From: Flavobacteriales bacterium UBA5081
GTDB taxonomy: Bacteria > Bacteroidota > Bacteroidia > Flavobacteriales_E > Vicingaceae
NCBI GenBank assembly: GCA_002415785.1
Contig: DIAJ01000033.1
Location: 219,465 to 283,464, forward strand
DNA length: 64,000 nucleotides
Direction: 5' to 3'
Part shown: piece by piece, positions 32,689-42,162 of the stretch
How the letters are laid out: every line of letters begins with the position of its first letter
Numbering within the stretch: position 1 is the first letter of the stretch
The notes under the pieces: model-generated
Database searches by the model: none
Seen by the model: only the letters and a program-made list of their open reading frames with translations
What the model was told of the DNA's origin: nothing
Position numbers and translations under genes: made by a program

Positions 32689-35229
32689 ATGAAAAAACAC
32701 ATTCTACTTATTAGCATTTTCTTTTGTTTTTCTCAAGCATTTAGTCAATTCACTTATGAGCGCTATGATTCAGCCCAAGTAACAGTAAATGGCAAAACGC
32801 TAAAATTTCCTTTTGTGGGCGGAATGAATGCTCCTCAGTTTAGTGAAATTGACTTGAACCTCGATGGAACAATGGACTTGTTAGTCTTTGACCGTAGCGG
32901 TGATCGAGTGTTAACTTTCATCAATGAAGGAATTCAAGATTCAGTGAGTTACATTTACAAGCCGGAGTATGAATCTAAGATTCCTTTTGCAAGAGATTTT
33001 TTATTAGCAATTGATTACAACTGCGATGGTAAGAACGATTTGTTTAGTCGTTTTTACAATGAAATTATTGTTTATGAGAACACTTCAACCTCCTCAACCG
33101 GACTAAGTTTTTCTTCAATTATTCGACTAACAACTGACTATGACCCTTTCGATGGCGTTCCGTCACCAAGCGGCATCTATATATTAAGCCCCAATTTGCC
33201 CGGTATTGGAGATGTAGACAATGATGGTGATATTGATATAATGGTTCCTGATCAATTTGGACAAATGTTTAATTACCATAAAAATATGTCAGTTGAAACA
33301 AGTTCTAGCTGTGGCTTAGATTTTGAAAGACGTGCAAGATGCTGGGGCGACATCACAGAGTCTAATTTAAATGCGACTCTATACCTTGATTCTTGTCGCC
33401 AAGCTGACTTTCCAAACTCTGAGCTTTCGGTAAAGAATTTAAGTTTTGATGAAAATTTAAGCACCAATAAAAATGGATCAAAACATGGAAATGCATCAAT
33501 AACACTTTATGATTTAGATCAAAATGGAAGTATGGATATGCTTTTAGGTGATGATGGTTCATCAAGGGTCTCTGCACTTTTTAACGACGATTCTACTTCA
33601 CCACACACTAACTCTCACATTTTTCGCTACGATACCTTATATCCTAACTTCGATCAAAGTATCGACTTGAAACTTTTTCCGGCAACTTATTTTTTAGATG
33701 TGAATAATGACTCCATCGAAGATATGATAGTTGCCACCAACAGTACAAGTAGAATCGCCAATGAATTTTCTAAAAGCAGAAACAACATTCACTTTTATAA
33801 AGGAACAGGAAACCCTAATGCGCCTTTTACTTTTAAAAGAACTGATTTCCTCAACAGAGACTTTTTGGATTTTGGTTTAAGAAGTGCTCCTGTCTTTTTT
33901 GATTACAATAATGATGGAAAAGTTGACCTTTTAGTTGGGAATGAAGGTTATGTTGATAGCACGGGAAATCCGGTTGCGCAATTAGTTTTATTTGAAAACA
34001 CCGGTTCAACAAATTTCCCTGATTACCAACTTGTAGATGAAAATTACGCTAACCTTAGTTCTATTCCATTAAACATCTCTGCCAACAAACCGACAACAGG
34101 CTTAATTCCGGCCATGTATGACTTGGATAATGATGGTGACCAAGATTTAATTATTGGTGATTACTACGGCAGATTACATTATTTTAAAGACACTTCATCG
34201 ACTAATCAAAATGCCGCATTCGCTCTTGAAGCAGCTGCTTTCAATAAAATAAATGTCTACACTGAGGCAGCTCCAACACTTGCTGATGTTAATGGGGATT
34301 CATTGGCCGATTTAGTGGTTGGAAATGGTAGTGGCAGATTAGAGCTCCACCTCAATCTAGGAAGCTTAGCAAATCCTATTTTTGGATTAGCTGTTCAATC
34401 GATAGAATGGCAATCGGGCAGTACAGTTCGTTATACACTTAGAAACAACAATGCGAAGCTGAATATATTACAAGTAGGTCAAACCATCAGGGTAAATGAA
34501 CCACTAAACCTTAACAATGGAGTTCCACAAACTATATCAGCGATAAATAGCGCTCAAAACTATATCGAATGTTCTCACCCTTTTAGAACAGATGCAATGG
34601 ATGATGAGTTTAACAGTACAGGAGTTATTGACTATTCAATAAAGGACTTTGGAGGAATCAACTTAGCCCTAACTTATATGTACAGTGCAGCTGCAGTTCC
34701 TTATATTAAAAATGATAGCGGTACACCTTATATGCTTTTAGCTACCGGTGACGGTGAAGTTCATTTATATGACAGTATTGCAAACAACCTGGATGGGAAC
34801 TTTCATTTAGCGGATACAAACTATTTAGATGTTCAAAATATTGGTAAGAAACTAACCATTTCCGGAGCTGACTTTAACAACGATGGTAAAATCGACCTTG
34901 TTGTGGGTAATCAAAATGGAGGAATTAACCTTTTTGCTGCTAAGTTTGGCGTTGGATTGAGTGAAAGTAATGCATCAGTAAATAATAAGTCATCGCTTTT
35001 TAAACTTTATCCTAACCCATCAAATGGTGAATTCACTATTGAGCTATTTAATAAGAGTGAAGAAAATCTTCTGAGAATTTATTCAATTAAAGGTCAGCTA
35101 ATCAAAGAGCAATTAATCGTTAAGAATAGAGTGACATACAATGGAAATGAACTTCCAAATGGAATTTACTTTATTGAGCTGAGTAACTCGAAAGGCAGGT
35201 CGGTAGAAAAACTTGTTATACAGAGATAA
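32689..35229 (+). CDS. Secreted VCBS/FG-GAP repeat protein with T9SS type A sorting domain
   Basis: The 846-residue protein starts with a signal peptide (about 1-19, MKKHILLISIFFCFSQAFSQ) and ends with a T9SS type A domain (about 765-846, starting LFKLYPNPSNGEF and ending LVIQR). Between them are about nine calcium-binding loops of the form DxDxDGxxDL, for example DLNLDGTMDLLVF, DVDNDGDIDIMV, DYNNDGKVDLLV and DFNNDGKIDLVV, typical of FG-GAP/VCBS beta-propeller repeats. It should be exported through the Sec and then the T9SS pathway to the surface or medium. A specific ligand or enzyme activity is not recognisable. It is a single plus-strand gene; the 252-base upstream gap shows no perfect TAnnTTTG. 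Confidence 0.92.
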   Translation: MKKHILLISIFFCFSQAFSQFTYERYDSAQVTVNGKTLKFPFVGGMNAPQFSEIDLNLDGTMDLLVFDRSGDRVLTFINEGIQDSVSYIYKPEYESKIPFARDFLLAIDYNCDGKNDLFSRFYNEIIVYENTSTSSTGLSFSSIIRLTTDYDPFDGVPSPSGIYILSPNLPGIGDVDNDGDIDIMVPDQFGQMFNYHKNMSVETSSSCGLDFERRARCWGDITESNLNATLYLDSCRQADFPNSELSVKNLSFDENLSTNKNGSKHGNASITLYDLDQNGSMDMLLGDDGSSRVSALFNDDSTSPHTNSHIFRYDTLYPNFDQSIDLKLFPATYFLDVNNDSIEDMIVATNSTSRIANEFSKSRNNIHFYKGTGNPNAPFTFKRTDFLNRDFLDFGLRSAPVFFDYNNDGKVDLLVGNEGYVDSTGNPVAQLVLFENTGSTNFPDYQLVDENYANLSSIPLNISANKPTTGLIPAMYDLDNDGDQDLIIGDYYGRLHYFKDTSSTNQNAAFALEAAAFNKINVYTEAAPTLADVNGDSLADLVVGNGSGRLELHLNLGSLANPIFGLAVQSIEWQSGSTVRYTLRNNNAKLNILQVGQTIRVNEPLNLNNGVPQTISAINSAQNYIECSHPFRTDAMDDEFNSTGVIDYSIKDFGGINLALTYMYSAAAVPYIKNDSGTPYMLLATGDGEVHLYDSIANNLDGNFHLADTNYLDVQNIGKKLTISGADFNNDGKIDLVVGNQNGGINLFAAKFGVGLSESNASVNNKSSLFKLYPNPSNGEFTIELFNKSEENLLRIYSIKGQLIKEQLIVKNRVTYNGNELPNGIYFIELSNSKGRSVEKLVIQR

Positions 35230-35234
35230 ATAAA

Positions 35235-35262
35235 AAAAAGCTCGCCGATCGGCGAGCTTTTT
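35235..35262. terminator. Bidirectional terminator between the VCBS gene and mdh
   Basis: A perfect palindrome (AAAGCTCGCC GATC-centred, with A-rich left and T-rich right ends) lies six bases after the plus-strand gene and 20 bases after mdh on the minus strand. It can stop both converging transcripts. Confidence 0.93.
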
Positions 35263-35281
35263 TATTTCAATTCATTTATCC

Positions 35282-36217
35282 TTAAAACAAATCCATATTA
35301 TCTAAAACATCCATTACAGAGCGAACAGATTTTGCAGAATCATTAAGCAATGCTTTTTCATCATCGTTTAAGTCGAGCTCAATAATTTTCTCAATACCGT
35401 TCTTACCTAAAACAACCGGTACGCCTAAATAGATATTATCCATTCCGTATTCACCTTTTAATAGCGCACAAACCGGGAAAACCCTTTTTTGGTCGCGCAC
35501 AATAGCTTCTACCATTTGAGCTGCTGCTGCACCAGGTGCATACCAAGCTGAAGTTCCCATAAGGTTTACTAGTTCACCGCCACCTTTCTTTGTTCTTTCA
35601 ACAATGGCGTCTAATTTTTCTTCGTCGATTAGCTCAGTAACTGGAATACCTCCAACTGTAGTATAACGAGGTAGAGGAACCATAGTATCACCATGTCCAC
35701 CCATTAATACTGCTTGAATATCTTTAGGAGAAAGATCTAACTCTTCAGCTAGGAAAGAACGATAGCGAGCTGTATCCAAAATACCAGCCATACCAAATAC
35801 TCTGCTAGAATCAATTTTAGCCGTTAGGTAAGCACAGTAAGTCATTACGTCTAATGGATTAGAAACAATAATAATCTTTGCATCAGGCGAGTGCTTAATA
35901 ATGTTTTCCGTAACCGATTTAACGATTCCCGCATTGGTAGCAATTAAGTCATCGCGGCTCATTCCCGGCTTTCTAGGAATTCCGGAAGTAATTACAACCA
36001 CATCAGAACCAGCTGTTTTTGAGTAGTTATTTGTTGAACCAATCGTGCGCGTATCATATAGGTTAATTGGAGAAGTTTCCCAAATATCAAGGGCTTTTCC
36101 TTCTGCTAAACCTTCTTTAATATCCACCAATACTACTTCATTGGCTAGTTCTTTGTGAGCAATTACATTTGCACAGGTTGCTCCAACATTTCCTGCTCCA
36201 ACTACTGTAACTTTCAT
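35282..36217 (-). CDS. mdh: Malate dehydrogenase
   Basis: MDH interconverts malate and oxaloacetate with NAD in the citric acid cycle. The 311-residue protein is of the lactate dehydrogenase-like type. It has the dinucleotide motif VVGAGNVGAT at the N-terminus, substrate-binding arginines in IPRKPGMSRDDL (about residues 80-91) and the catalytic histidine in MGGHGDTMVPL (about 172-182). It is a single gene that ends at a bidirectional terminator. Confidence 0.96.
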   Translation of the reverse strand: MKVTVVGAGNVGATCANVIAHKELANEVVLVDIKEGLAEGKALDIWETSPINLYDTRTIGSTNNYSKTAGSDVVVITSGIPRKPGMSRDDLIATNAGIVKSVTENIIKHSPDAKIIIVSNPLDVMTYCAYLTAKIDSSRVFGMAGILDTARYRSFLAEELDLSPKDIQAVLMGGHGDTMVPLPRYTTVGGIPVTELIDEEKLDAIVERTKKGGGELVNLMGTSAWYAPGAAAAQMVEAIVRDQKRVFPVCALLKGEYGMDNIYLGVPVVLGKNGIEKIIELDLNDDEKALLNDSAKSVRSVMDVLDNMDLF

Positions 36218-36439
36218 TTGTCTATTTTATTTAATTAGTTTAAACTGCTTTAAAGCGACTATTTTTTATTTCATCAGCCTACTAAAAGCAAATTATTTTC
36301 GATTATTTTTCGATTGGCTAAATTACTCAATACCACTTGTATTTTAAAAGATTTACAGATAAAAAAGAATCCCTGAAAAAAAATATTTACTTATAAGCAA
36401 CCATTGAATAATTTAGCGTCATAATTGCACAAAGCCTCA

Positions 36440-37009
36440 ATGGATTTATCGGATCAAGAAGTAGTAAGAGAAGTAGTGAAGGCATGCGCTCGAGGCGACG
36501 CCAAATATCAGAAGATGCTGTATAAGAAAATGTATAGCTCTATGATGGCCGTTTGTTATCGATATGCAGGTCGCCCTGAGGATGCAAAAGATTTGTTCCA
36601 AGAGGGATTCATTAAGGTTTTTAAAAAAATTGATCGCTTCAATTTTAAAGGTTCTTTGGAAGGTTGGATTCGTAGAATTATGGTAAATAACGCCATTGAT
36701 TACTACCGGAAAAATAAAAACAAGTTTGCCATGAGCGAAACGCTGGTAAAAGCGGAACAAATTCCGGATGAAGGAGCTGAAGAGATGCTTTTTGAAGGAA
36801 TTAGCAGTAGAGATTTACTCGATTGTGTTCAACAACTTTCGCCCATGTATCGAGCTGTTTTTAACCTTTATGTGTTAGATGACTACACGCATGCAGAAAT
36901 TGCTGAGGAACTTAACATTAGTGAAGGAACTTCCAAATCGAACCTATCAAAAGCAAAGCGAAATTTAAAAAAGATGATCAAAGAAAAATTAAATGATGTC
37001 AACAAATAA
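36440..37009 (+). CDS. ECF-type RNA polymerase sigma factor
   Basis: This 189-residue sigma-70 family protein has region 2 (about residues 20-90, with RPEDAKDLFQEGFIKVFKKI and GWIRRIMVNNAIDYYRK) and region 4 (about 130-185, with YTHAEIAEELNISEGTSKSNL), but no regions 1 or 3, so it is an extracytoplasmic-function factor. I prefer the ATG at 36440; an in-frame TTG at 36425 adds five residues. The last 17 bases overlap the next gene, which encodes a membrane-anchored protein that is probably its regulator. Confidence 0.9.
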   Translation: MDLSDQEVVREVVKACARGDAKYQKMLYKKMYSSMMAVCYRYAGRPEDAKDLFQEGFIKVFKKIDRFNFKGSLEGWIRRIMVNNAIDYYRKNKNKFAMSETLVKAEQIPDEGAEEMLFEGISSRDLLDCVQQLSPMYRAVFNLYVLDDYTHAEIAEELNISEGTSKSNLSKAKRNLKKMIKEKLNDVNK

Positions 37010-38294
37010 AAACAACTTAAGTCGAGAAGAGCAACTGCTTCGTGATAAAATCAACGAGGCTGACTTTGCTTACCAAGAAGCCGACTGGAATGCTATTGAA
37101 AGCAAAGTAAGTGGTGGGAGTTGGGCAAAATACAAAACACTTTTTAAAACTGCTGCTGCCTTTGTTGTTTTAAGTGGTGCTGTTTATTTCTTAAATAAAG
37201 AAACGAAAACAGACTCTTCTCAAAATTCAGATAGAATAACAGCTACTGAAAAAACCGAAAAAAAGGAGCAGTCTGTAACTGTAAAGAAGCAGGAAGAGAA
37301 AGCAGCAACTATAAATAAGGAATCTAAAGTTCAACCCTCTTCATCAATTGAATATTCCAAAGAAGAACCAATAGATAATGGTGAGATTGCAGAATCTAGC
37401 GAGAAAACTGCACTACCTAAAAATGAAGAGTTCATAGAGGATAAACTTCCTGCAGAAATTGAGGAAACGGAAATAAGCACTTCTGAAAATGAAGTTGAAA
37501 ATATCAATTTTGATATAAATATTGAAGGTAAACTCTGCTTAGGAGAAGAACTTCGTCTTTCAGCTCAAAACAATAACGGTCAGACCAATAGCAGCACACT
37601 CATTTATCGTTGGTTTATCAATAACAAGCGCATTATTCAAAGCAATGCTGAGTTTAATTACATTTTTGACGATGCCGGTGAATATCAAATCAGCCTAAAG
37701 GTAAGGAATGAAAGTGGACAAATAGTTAGTGAAAGTTCTAAACAGATCAAACTTGACAAGGCTGAAGAAATTGACTTCACTTATGAGGATTTAAGCGGGA
37801 TATTTACTGATTTTACGGCACAGCTCAAACCTAATCCCGCACATCTAGAATATAAATGGTTTGTAGAGGGTAAAGAAATTCAGCTAGACGAAAATAATCA
37901 ATATGATTTTCGTCAAAAAGGAATTTACAGTCTTGCACTAGTATATAAAAATGAAAGCGGCTGTGTGAGTGAGATAGAAAAGCCTCTTCAAATAGAAGAT
38001 GATTTTGGACCATTTCAAAATGTTATTAATCCTCAAAGTGAAATAGAAAAAAGTAGAGTTTTTATGCCTCACGGTTTTGAAGACCACAAAGGATTCTTTG
38101 AGTTTACTATTTTCGATTTAAGCGGCAGTGTAGTATTTAAAAGCAATTCTCCACTAAAGAAATGGGATGGAAGCTTAAACAACAGTGGACAAAAACTAGC
38201 TGAAGGAAACTATGTTTGGACAATAAATGTAGCTAACGAAAAAGGACAAAAAAGAAATATTACTGACCGCGTAAAGCTGCTTTATCTGAAGTAA
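36993..38294 (+). CDS. Probable anti-sigma-like membrane protein with PKD-like and gliding-type C-terminal domains
   Basis: The 433-residue protein has a ~48-residue polar, probably cytoplasmic, N-terminus. One membrane segment follows (about 50-66, TAAAFVVLSGAVYFLN). Next come a Glu/Lys/Ser-rich linker (about 70-165), two PKD-like beta-sandwich segments (about 170-255 and 258-332) and a C-terminal domain (about 345-433: FEFTIFDLSGSVVFKS, KKWDGS, LAEGNYVWTI) like the gliding motility/CHU_C and T9SS type B domain. It lacks a cleavable signal peptide, so this C-terminal domain would be held in the periplasm. The 17-base overlap with the sigma gene suggests coupled synthesis and an anti-sigma role. 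That role is inferred; no known anti-sigma motif is seen. Confidence 0.72.
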   Translation: MMSTNKNNLSREEQLLRDKINEADFAYQEADWNAIESKVSGGSWAKYKTLFKTAAAFVVLSGAVYFLNKETKTDSSQNSDRITATEKTEKKEQSVTVKKQEEKAATINKESKVQPSSSIEYSKEEPIDNGEIAESSEKTALPKNEEFIEDKLPAEIEETEISTSENEVENINFDINIEGKLCLGEELRLSAQNNNGQTNSSTLIYRWFINNKRIIQSNAEFNYIFDDAGEYQISLKVRNESGQIVSESSKQIKLDKAEEIDFTYEDLSGIFTDFTAQLKPNPAHLEYKWFVEGKEIQLDENNQYDFRQKGIYSLALVYKNESGCVSEIEKPLQIEDDFGPFQNVINPQSEIEKSRVFMPHGFEDHKGFFEFTIFDLSGSVVFKSNSPLKKWDGSLNNSGQKLAEGNYVWTINVANEKGQKRNITDRVKLLYLK

Positions 38295-38334
38295 AAAACT
38301 CTAGTAGTTAATTGGTTATTATTTTTTGGTTAGT

Positions 38335-38365
38335 AAAAAAGGGGAGCAAATTTGCTCCCCTTTTC
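38335..38365. terminator. Bidirectional terminator between the sigma operon and gyrB
   Basis: A perfect palindrome, AAAAGGGGAGCAAA and its complement, lies 40 bases after the plus-strand gene and 18 bases after gyrB on the minus strand, with A and T tracts at its ends. Confidence 0.93.
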
Positions 38366-38383
38366 TTTTAAACTAATTTCGTA

Positions 38384-40348
38384 TTAAATATCTACATTCG
38401 CATACTTAGCATTCTTCTCAATAAACTCTCTACGAGGAGGAACTTCGTCGCCCATTAACATAGAGAAAATACGATCTGCTTCTGCTGCGCTATCAATAGT
38501 AACCTGTCTAAGTGTTCTAAATTCAGGATCCATGGTTGTTGTCCACAATTGTTCTGCATTCATCTCTCCCAAACCTTTGTAGCGCTGAATGCTTACACTA
38601 GACTCTTTACCGGCTCCTTTAAACTCCTCAATTGCTCGATCTCTTTCTTCATCAGACCAACAATAACGTGAGTTACTCCCTTTTTTAACCAGATATAAAG
38701 GAGGAGTTGCAATGTAAATATTACCTCCCTCAACCAGCTCTTTCATGTGGCGGAAGAAGAAAGTTAGAATTAAAGTTTCAATGTGGCTACCATCAACATC
38801 GGCATCACACATAATAATTACCTTATGGTAACGCAATTTTGAGGTATCCAATGCTCGCTCATCCTCTTCTGTACCTAACTTTACGCCAAGTGCAGTATAG
38901 ATATTTTTAATCTCTTCATTTTCGAAGATTTTGTGCTGCATAGCCTTCTCTACATTCAAGATTTTACCACGCAGCGGCATAATTGCCTGGAAGCGACGAT
39001 CACGACCTTGCTTGGCTGTACCACCTGCAGAGTCTCCCTCCACTAGGTATATCTCACACTGAGAAGGATCTTTTTCTGAACAGTCTGCCAACTTACCCGG
39101 TAAACCGCTACCACTCATTACGTTTTTACGCTGAACCATTTCACGTGCTTTACGAGCAGCATGTCTGGCTTGAGCAGCAATCATTACTTTTTGAACAATG
39201 ATTTTGGCTTCTTTCGGATGTTCTTCTAGGTAATTCGACAGCATCTCACTCACTGCTTGATCAACAGCGCCGATTACATCTTTATTACCTAATTTAGTCT
39301 TGGTCTGTCCTTCAAACTGTGGATCTGCAACTTTAACAGACACCACGCAGGTTAGTCCCTCACGGAAGTCATCTCCACTTATCTCAAATTTCAGCTTTGA
39401 AAGCATTCCACTTTCGTCAGCATATTTCTTTAGTGTTCTTGTTAACCCTCTTCTAAAGCCCGAAAGGTGAGTTCCACCTTCATGAGTATTAATATTGTTT
39501 ACATAAGAATGAATGTTTTCACCATAAGAAGTATTGTAAGTCATGGCTACCTCAACAGGTATTTCATTCTTTTCGCCATCCATATAAATTACATCGGGAA
39601 TTAAGCGCTCTCTGGAACCATCCAAGAACTCAACAAACTCACTCAAACCTCGCTCTGAGAAAAAGGATTCAGAGATAAAGTTCCCCTCTTCATCCGTTTC
39701 TCTTTTATCGGTAATTGTCAAGCGAATTCCCTTATTCAAAAAGGCCAATTCACGCATACGAGAAGCCAAGGTCTCGTAATTGTATACTACTGTTTCAAAA
39801 ATGGTTTCATCCGGTTTAAAGGTAACCATTGTACCATTCTTCTCGGTATCACCAATTTCTTTAACATCGTACTGAGGAACGCCAATTTTGTACTCTTGAA
39901 CATATATTTTCCCCTTACGATGAACCTCAGCTTTTAAGTCGCTTGAAAGTGCGTTAACACAACTTACACCAACTCCATGCAAACCTCCGGAAACCTTATA
40001 AGTATCTTTATCGAACTTACCACCGGCATGAAGCACGGTCATTACTACTTCTAGGGCTGACTTACCTTCCTTCTCGTGGAAGTCAATCGGAATCCCTCTA
40101 CCGTTGTCATTTACCGTAATGGAATTGTCTTCATTGATATAAACCTCAATGGTATCACAATGACCGGCAAGCGCTTCATCAATGGAGTTATCCACTACTT
40201 CGTACACCAAATGGTGCAAACCTCTAACACCAACATCTCCAATATACATGGAGGGTCTTTTCCTAACTGCTTCAAGACCTTCAAGCACTTGAATGTTCGA
40301 GGCTGAATAATCTTTCTTCTCTACTTTTTCTTCTGGATTTTCACTCAT
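38384..40348 (-). CDS. gyrB: DNA gyrase subunit B
   Basis: GyrB is the ATPase subunit of gyrase, which adds negative supercoils. The protein has 654 residues from the ATG at 40348. It has the GHKL ATPase motifs (EVVDNSIDEALAGH; VNDNGRGIP; GGLHGVGVSCVNAL) and the Toprim domain (YLVEGDSAGGTAKQGRDR, then DADVDGSHI). The QR(Y/F)KGLGEMN block near the end is typical of GyrB. I reject an in-frame start at 40378 because it overlaps the promoter -7 element. Confidence 0.97.
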   Translation of the reverse strand: MSENPEEKVEKKDYSASNIQVLEGLEAVRKRPSMYIGDVGVRGLHHLVYEVVDNSIDEALAGHCDTIEVYINEDNSITVNDNGRGIPIDFHEKEGKSALEVVMTVLHAGGKFDKDTYKVSGGLHGVGVSCVNALSSDLKAEVHRKGKIYVQEYKIGVPQYDVKEIGDTEKNGTMVTFKPDETIFETVVYNYETLASRMRELAFLNKGIRLTITDKRETDEEGNFISESFFSERGLSEFVEFLDGSRERLIPDVIYMDGEKNEIPVEVAMTYNTSYGENIHSYVNNINTHEGGTHLSGFRRGLTRTLKKYADESGMLSKLKFEISGDDFREGLTCVVSVKVADPQFEGQTKTKLGNKDVIGAVDQAVSEMLSNYLEEHPKEAKIIVQKVMIAAQARHAARKAREMVQRKNVMSGSGLPGKLADCSEKDPSQCEIYLVEGDSAGGTAKQGRDRRFQAIMPLRGKILNVEKAMQHKIFENEEIKNIYTALGVKLGTEEDERALDTSKLRYHKVIIMCDADVDGSHIETLILTFFFRHMKELVEGGNIYIATPPLYLVKKGSNSRYCWSDEERDRAIEEFKGAGKESSVSIQRYKGLGEMNAEQLWTTTMDPEFRTLRQVTIDSAAEADRIFSMLMGDEVPPRREFIEKNAKYANVDI

Positions 40349-40375
40349 TTTTTTGATTATTAAATCTCTTCTTAA

Positions 40376-40383
40376 CAAAGATA
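40376..40383 (-). promoter_or_regulatory. gyrB -7 promoter element
   Basis: TATCTTTG on the minus strand matches TAnnTTTG and ends 27 bases before the chosen start. A small GC-rich inverted repeat (CCCTTTCCGCAAGGG) lies just upstream and could bear on control. Confidence 0.55.
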
Positions 40384-40485
40384 TGTAAAGCCCTTGCGGA
40401 AAGGGAATAAAATCATGGGAAATAAGTGCCTTTTATCAACATGTAATTAACAATTTGAGCACTTTTTCTCTAAAAGATAACCTAC

Positions 40486-42162
40486 TTAAAAACCATAAGT
40501 TAAGCCACCAAATACATTAAATCCTTGCAAGGGGTAATCTTGGTATTTTTCGTAGTTAATTCCACCAATATTATTAAACTGAATAAAGGCTGAAAGCTTC
40601 TTGGTGTAGCGATATTCGAAACCTAAGTTTACATCAAAAATGGGAGCTAAAGTTTCCACTCCGTACTTGCGGTCTAAAATATCTAAATTCTGATTTGTAG
40701 TAATTTCAGTTACTCGCTGAGCATATTGCTCTCCCCAATAAAACAAATCCAGACGAGCGATTAATTTATCTTTTAAATTATACTCTCCCGAAGCACTCAC
40801 TTTTAGCTCAGGACGATGCCATGCCTCTTCCTCATTTCGCGTTTCGTAATTAAAGTACTCTCCCAAAGCGTACACTTTAATTTTATCGTCTAAGCGATAA
40901 ACCAGCTCTCCCTTAAAGCTCAACTCATCAACCTTATCATAAGTCAAATAGAAAGCTTTGGATTGAATCAAATTTTCAGTAGGTCGCTTTACATAAAAAT
41001 ACTCGTTCTCTGTACTAATTTTTGATGCAGACGTATTAAACGAAATCTTTTTGCTCAAGGTACCTCTTACCCCGAGGTAAATATTGTGCTTTTGATTGCT
41101 ATTTTCCAACTCAATCTCCGGTGCTACAAAAGGGTTTTCACGCGTAATGGTATTGTAGTTATTTCTACGGATTTCTCCCTTAATTCCTGCATAAGGAACC
41201 AAAATATTTTCAATTACATTGTATTTCACCTCAGCTAATGGATAAAAGTGAAACCCATCAGTAGGTCCGGAGTTCATAAAAATACCCAAACCGGCATTTA
41301 CTCTAAAACGCTCACCAATGGTGCTAATTTGTGGCTGCATTGCCAATATTGCGCTTTCTTCACTCAAGTCATATTTATTGTAATCAACCATTAAATCCAA
41401 TTGGTACAACTCTGCATTTTTAAACTGACTGAGCTTTCCGCTGGCTTTAAAGTAATTTTCTTGATTGCCCGCCTTGTTAGTCGTCATTTGGTAGGCAGCA
41501 TTCACTTCATGTCGCAAATTGAATGAGTCTTGCTTCGTGCTTTTCAACTTAAAATGTGCTCCCAGCCGGTTATACTGTTGTTCAATTTCATCGGAAGGCA
41601 ACTCATCTTGCACCAATCTTGGCATTTGATAATAACCATAATAATTCATGGCATCCATATCGTAATTGATATTCCCTTCAAAAGTGTTGGTTTTCCAAAA
41701 ACGCTTGCCAAAAACCTCAAAGTGCGTTCGACTCATTTCTGAAGATTTGTACTCTGAAAGCTCTCTTTGGTTCATGTATTTTACATGCGCACCCAAAGCA
41801 TATTTGTCAGAACGCTTATTGGCGTAATAAACCTCAGCCAAGGGCATCATTGTATTTCCCACAGCAGCACGAGCATACCCATTGTACAGCTTCACCAAAG
41901 GTTCTCCTTTAATTCTAGCCGCCGAAATAAGCTCCGGCTCAAAACTCACCGGCATTTGCTTACCAAAAAATTGATAATCCAAATCTGCTTCCAGCTTAAA
42001 AGTATCTACAATTTCCGGCTCTGAGGTGATTTTATCAGCATCTACCAAAGTAGGTTGATAAGCTTTCACTACTCTAAAAGTATCTGAAGGTAAATTATTT
42101 TGTGCCTGAACAATTAGTCCACACATTAAAAACACCGCTATTAAAATTCCCTGCTTATTCAT
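40486..42162 (-). CDS. Outer-membrane beta-barrel protein (TonB-receptor-like barrel)
   Basis: The chosen start at 42162 gives a 558-residue protein with a clear signal peptide (MNKQGILIAVFLMCGLIVQAQ). The remainder alternates polar and aromatic residues in ~10-residue strands and ends in phenylalanine (NVFGGLTYGF), as expected of an outer-membrane barrel. The first ~100 residues carry short proline-containing motifs (RVVKAYQPTLVDADKI) without a recognisable plug domain. Its start overlaps the stop of the preceding TPR gene by eight bases, so the two are translationally coupled. A 16-codon upstream extension would precede the signal peptide and is rejected. Function is unknown. Confidence 0.8.
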   Translation of the reverse strand: MNKQGILIAVFLMCGLIVQAQNNLPSDTFRVVKAYQPTLVDADKITSEPEIVDTFKLEADLDYQFFGKQMPVSFEPELISAARIKGEPLVKLYNGYARAAVGNTMMPLAEVYYANKRSDKYALGAHVKYMNQRELSEYKSSEMSRTHFEVFGKRFWKTNTFEGNINYDMDAMNYYGYYQMPRLVQDELPSDEIEQQYNRLGAHFKLKSTKQDSFNLRHEVNAAYQMTTNKAGNQENYFKASGKLSQFKNAELYQLDLMVDYNKYDLSEESAILAMQPQISTIGERFRVNAGLGIFMNSGPTDGFHFYPLAEVKYNVIENILVPYAGIKGEIRRNNYNTITRENPFVAPEIELENSNQKHNIYLGVRGTLSKKISFNTSASKISTENEYFYVKRPTENLIQSKAFYLTYDKVDELSFKGELVYRLDDKIKVYALGEYFNYETRNEEEAWHRPELKVSASGEYNLKDKLIARLDLFYWGEQYAQRVTEITTNQNLDILDRKYGVETLAPIFDVNLGFEYRYTKKLSAFIQFNNIGGINYEKYQDYPLQGFNVFGGLTYGF

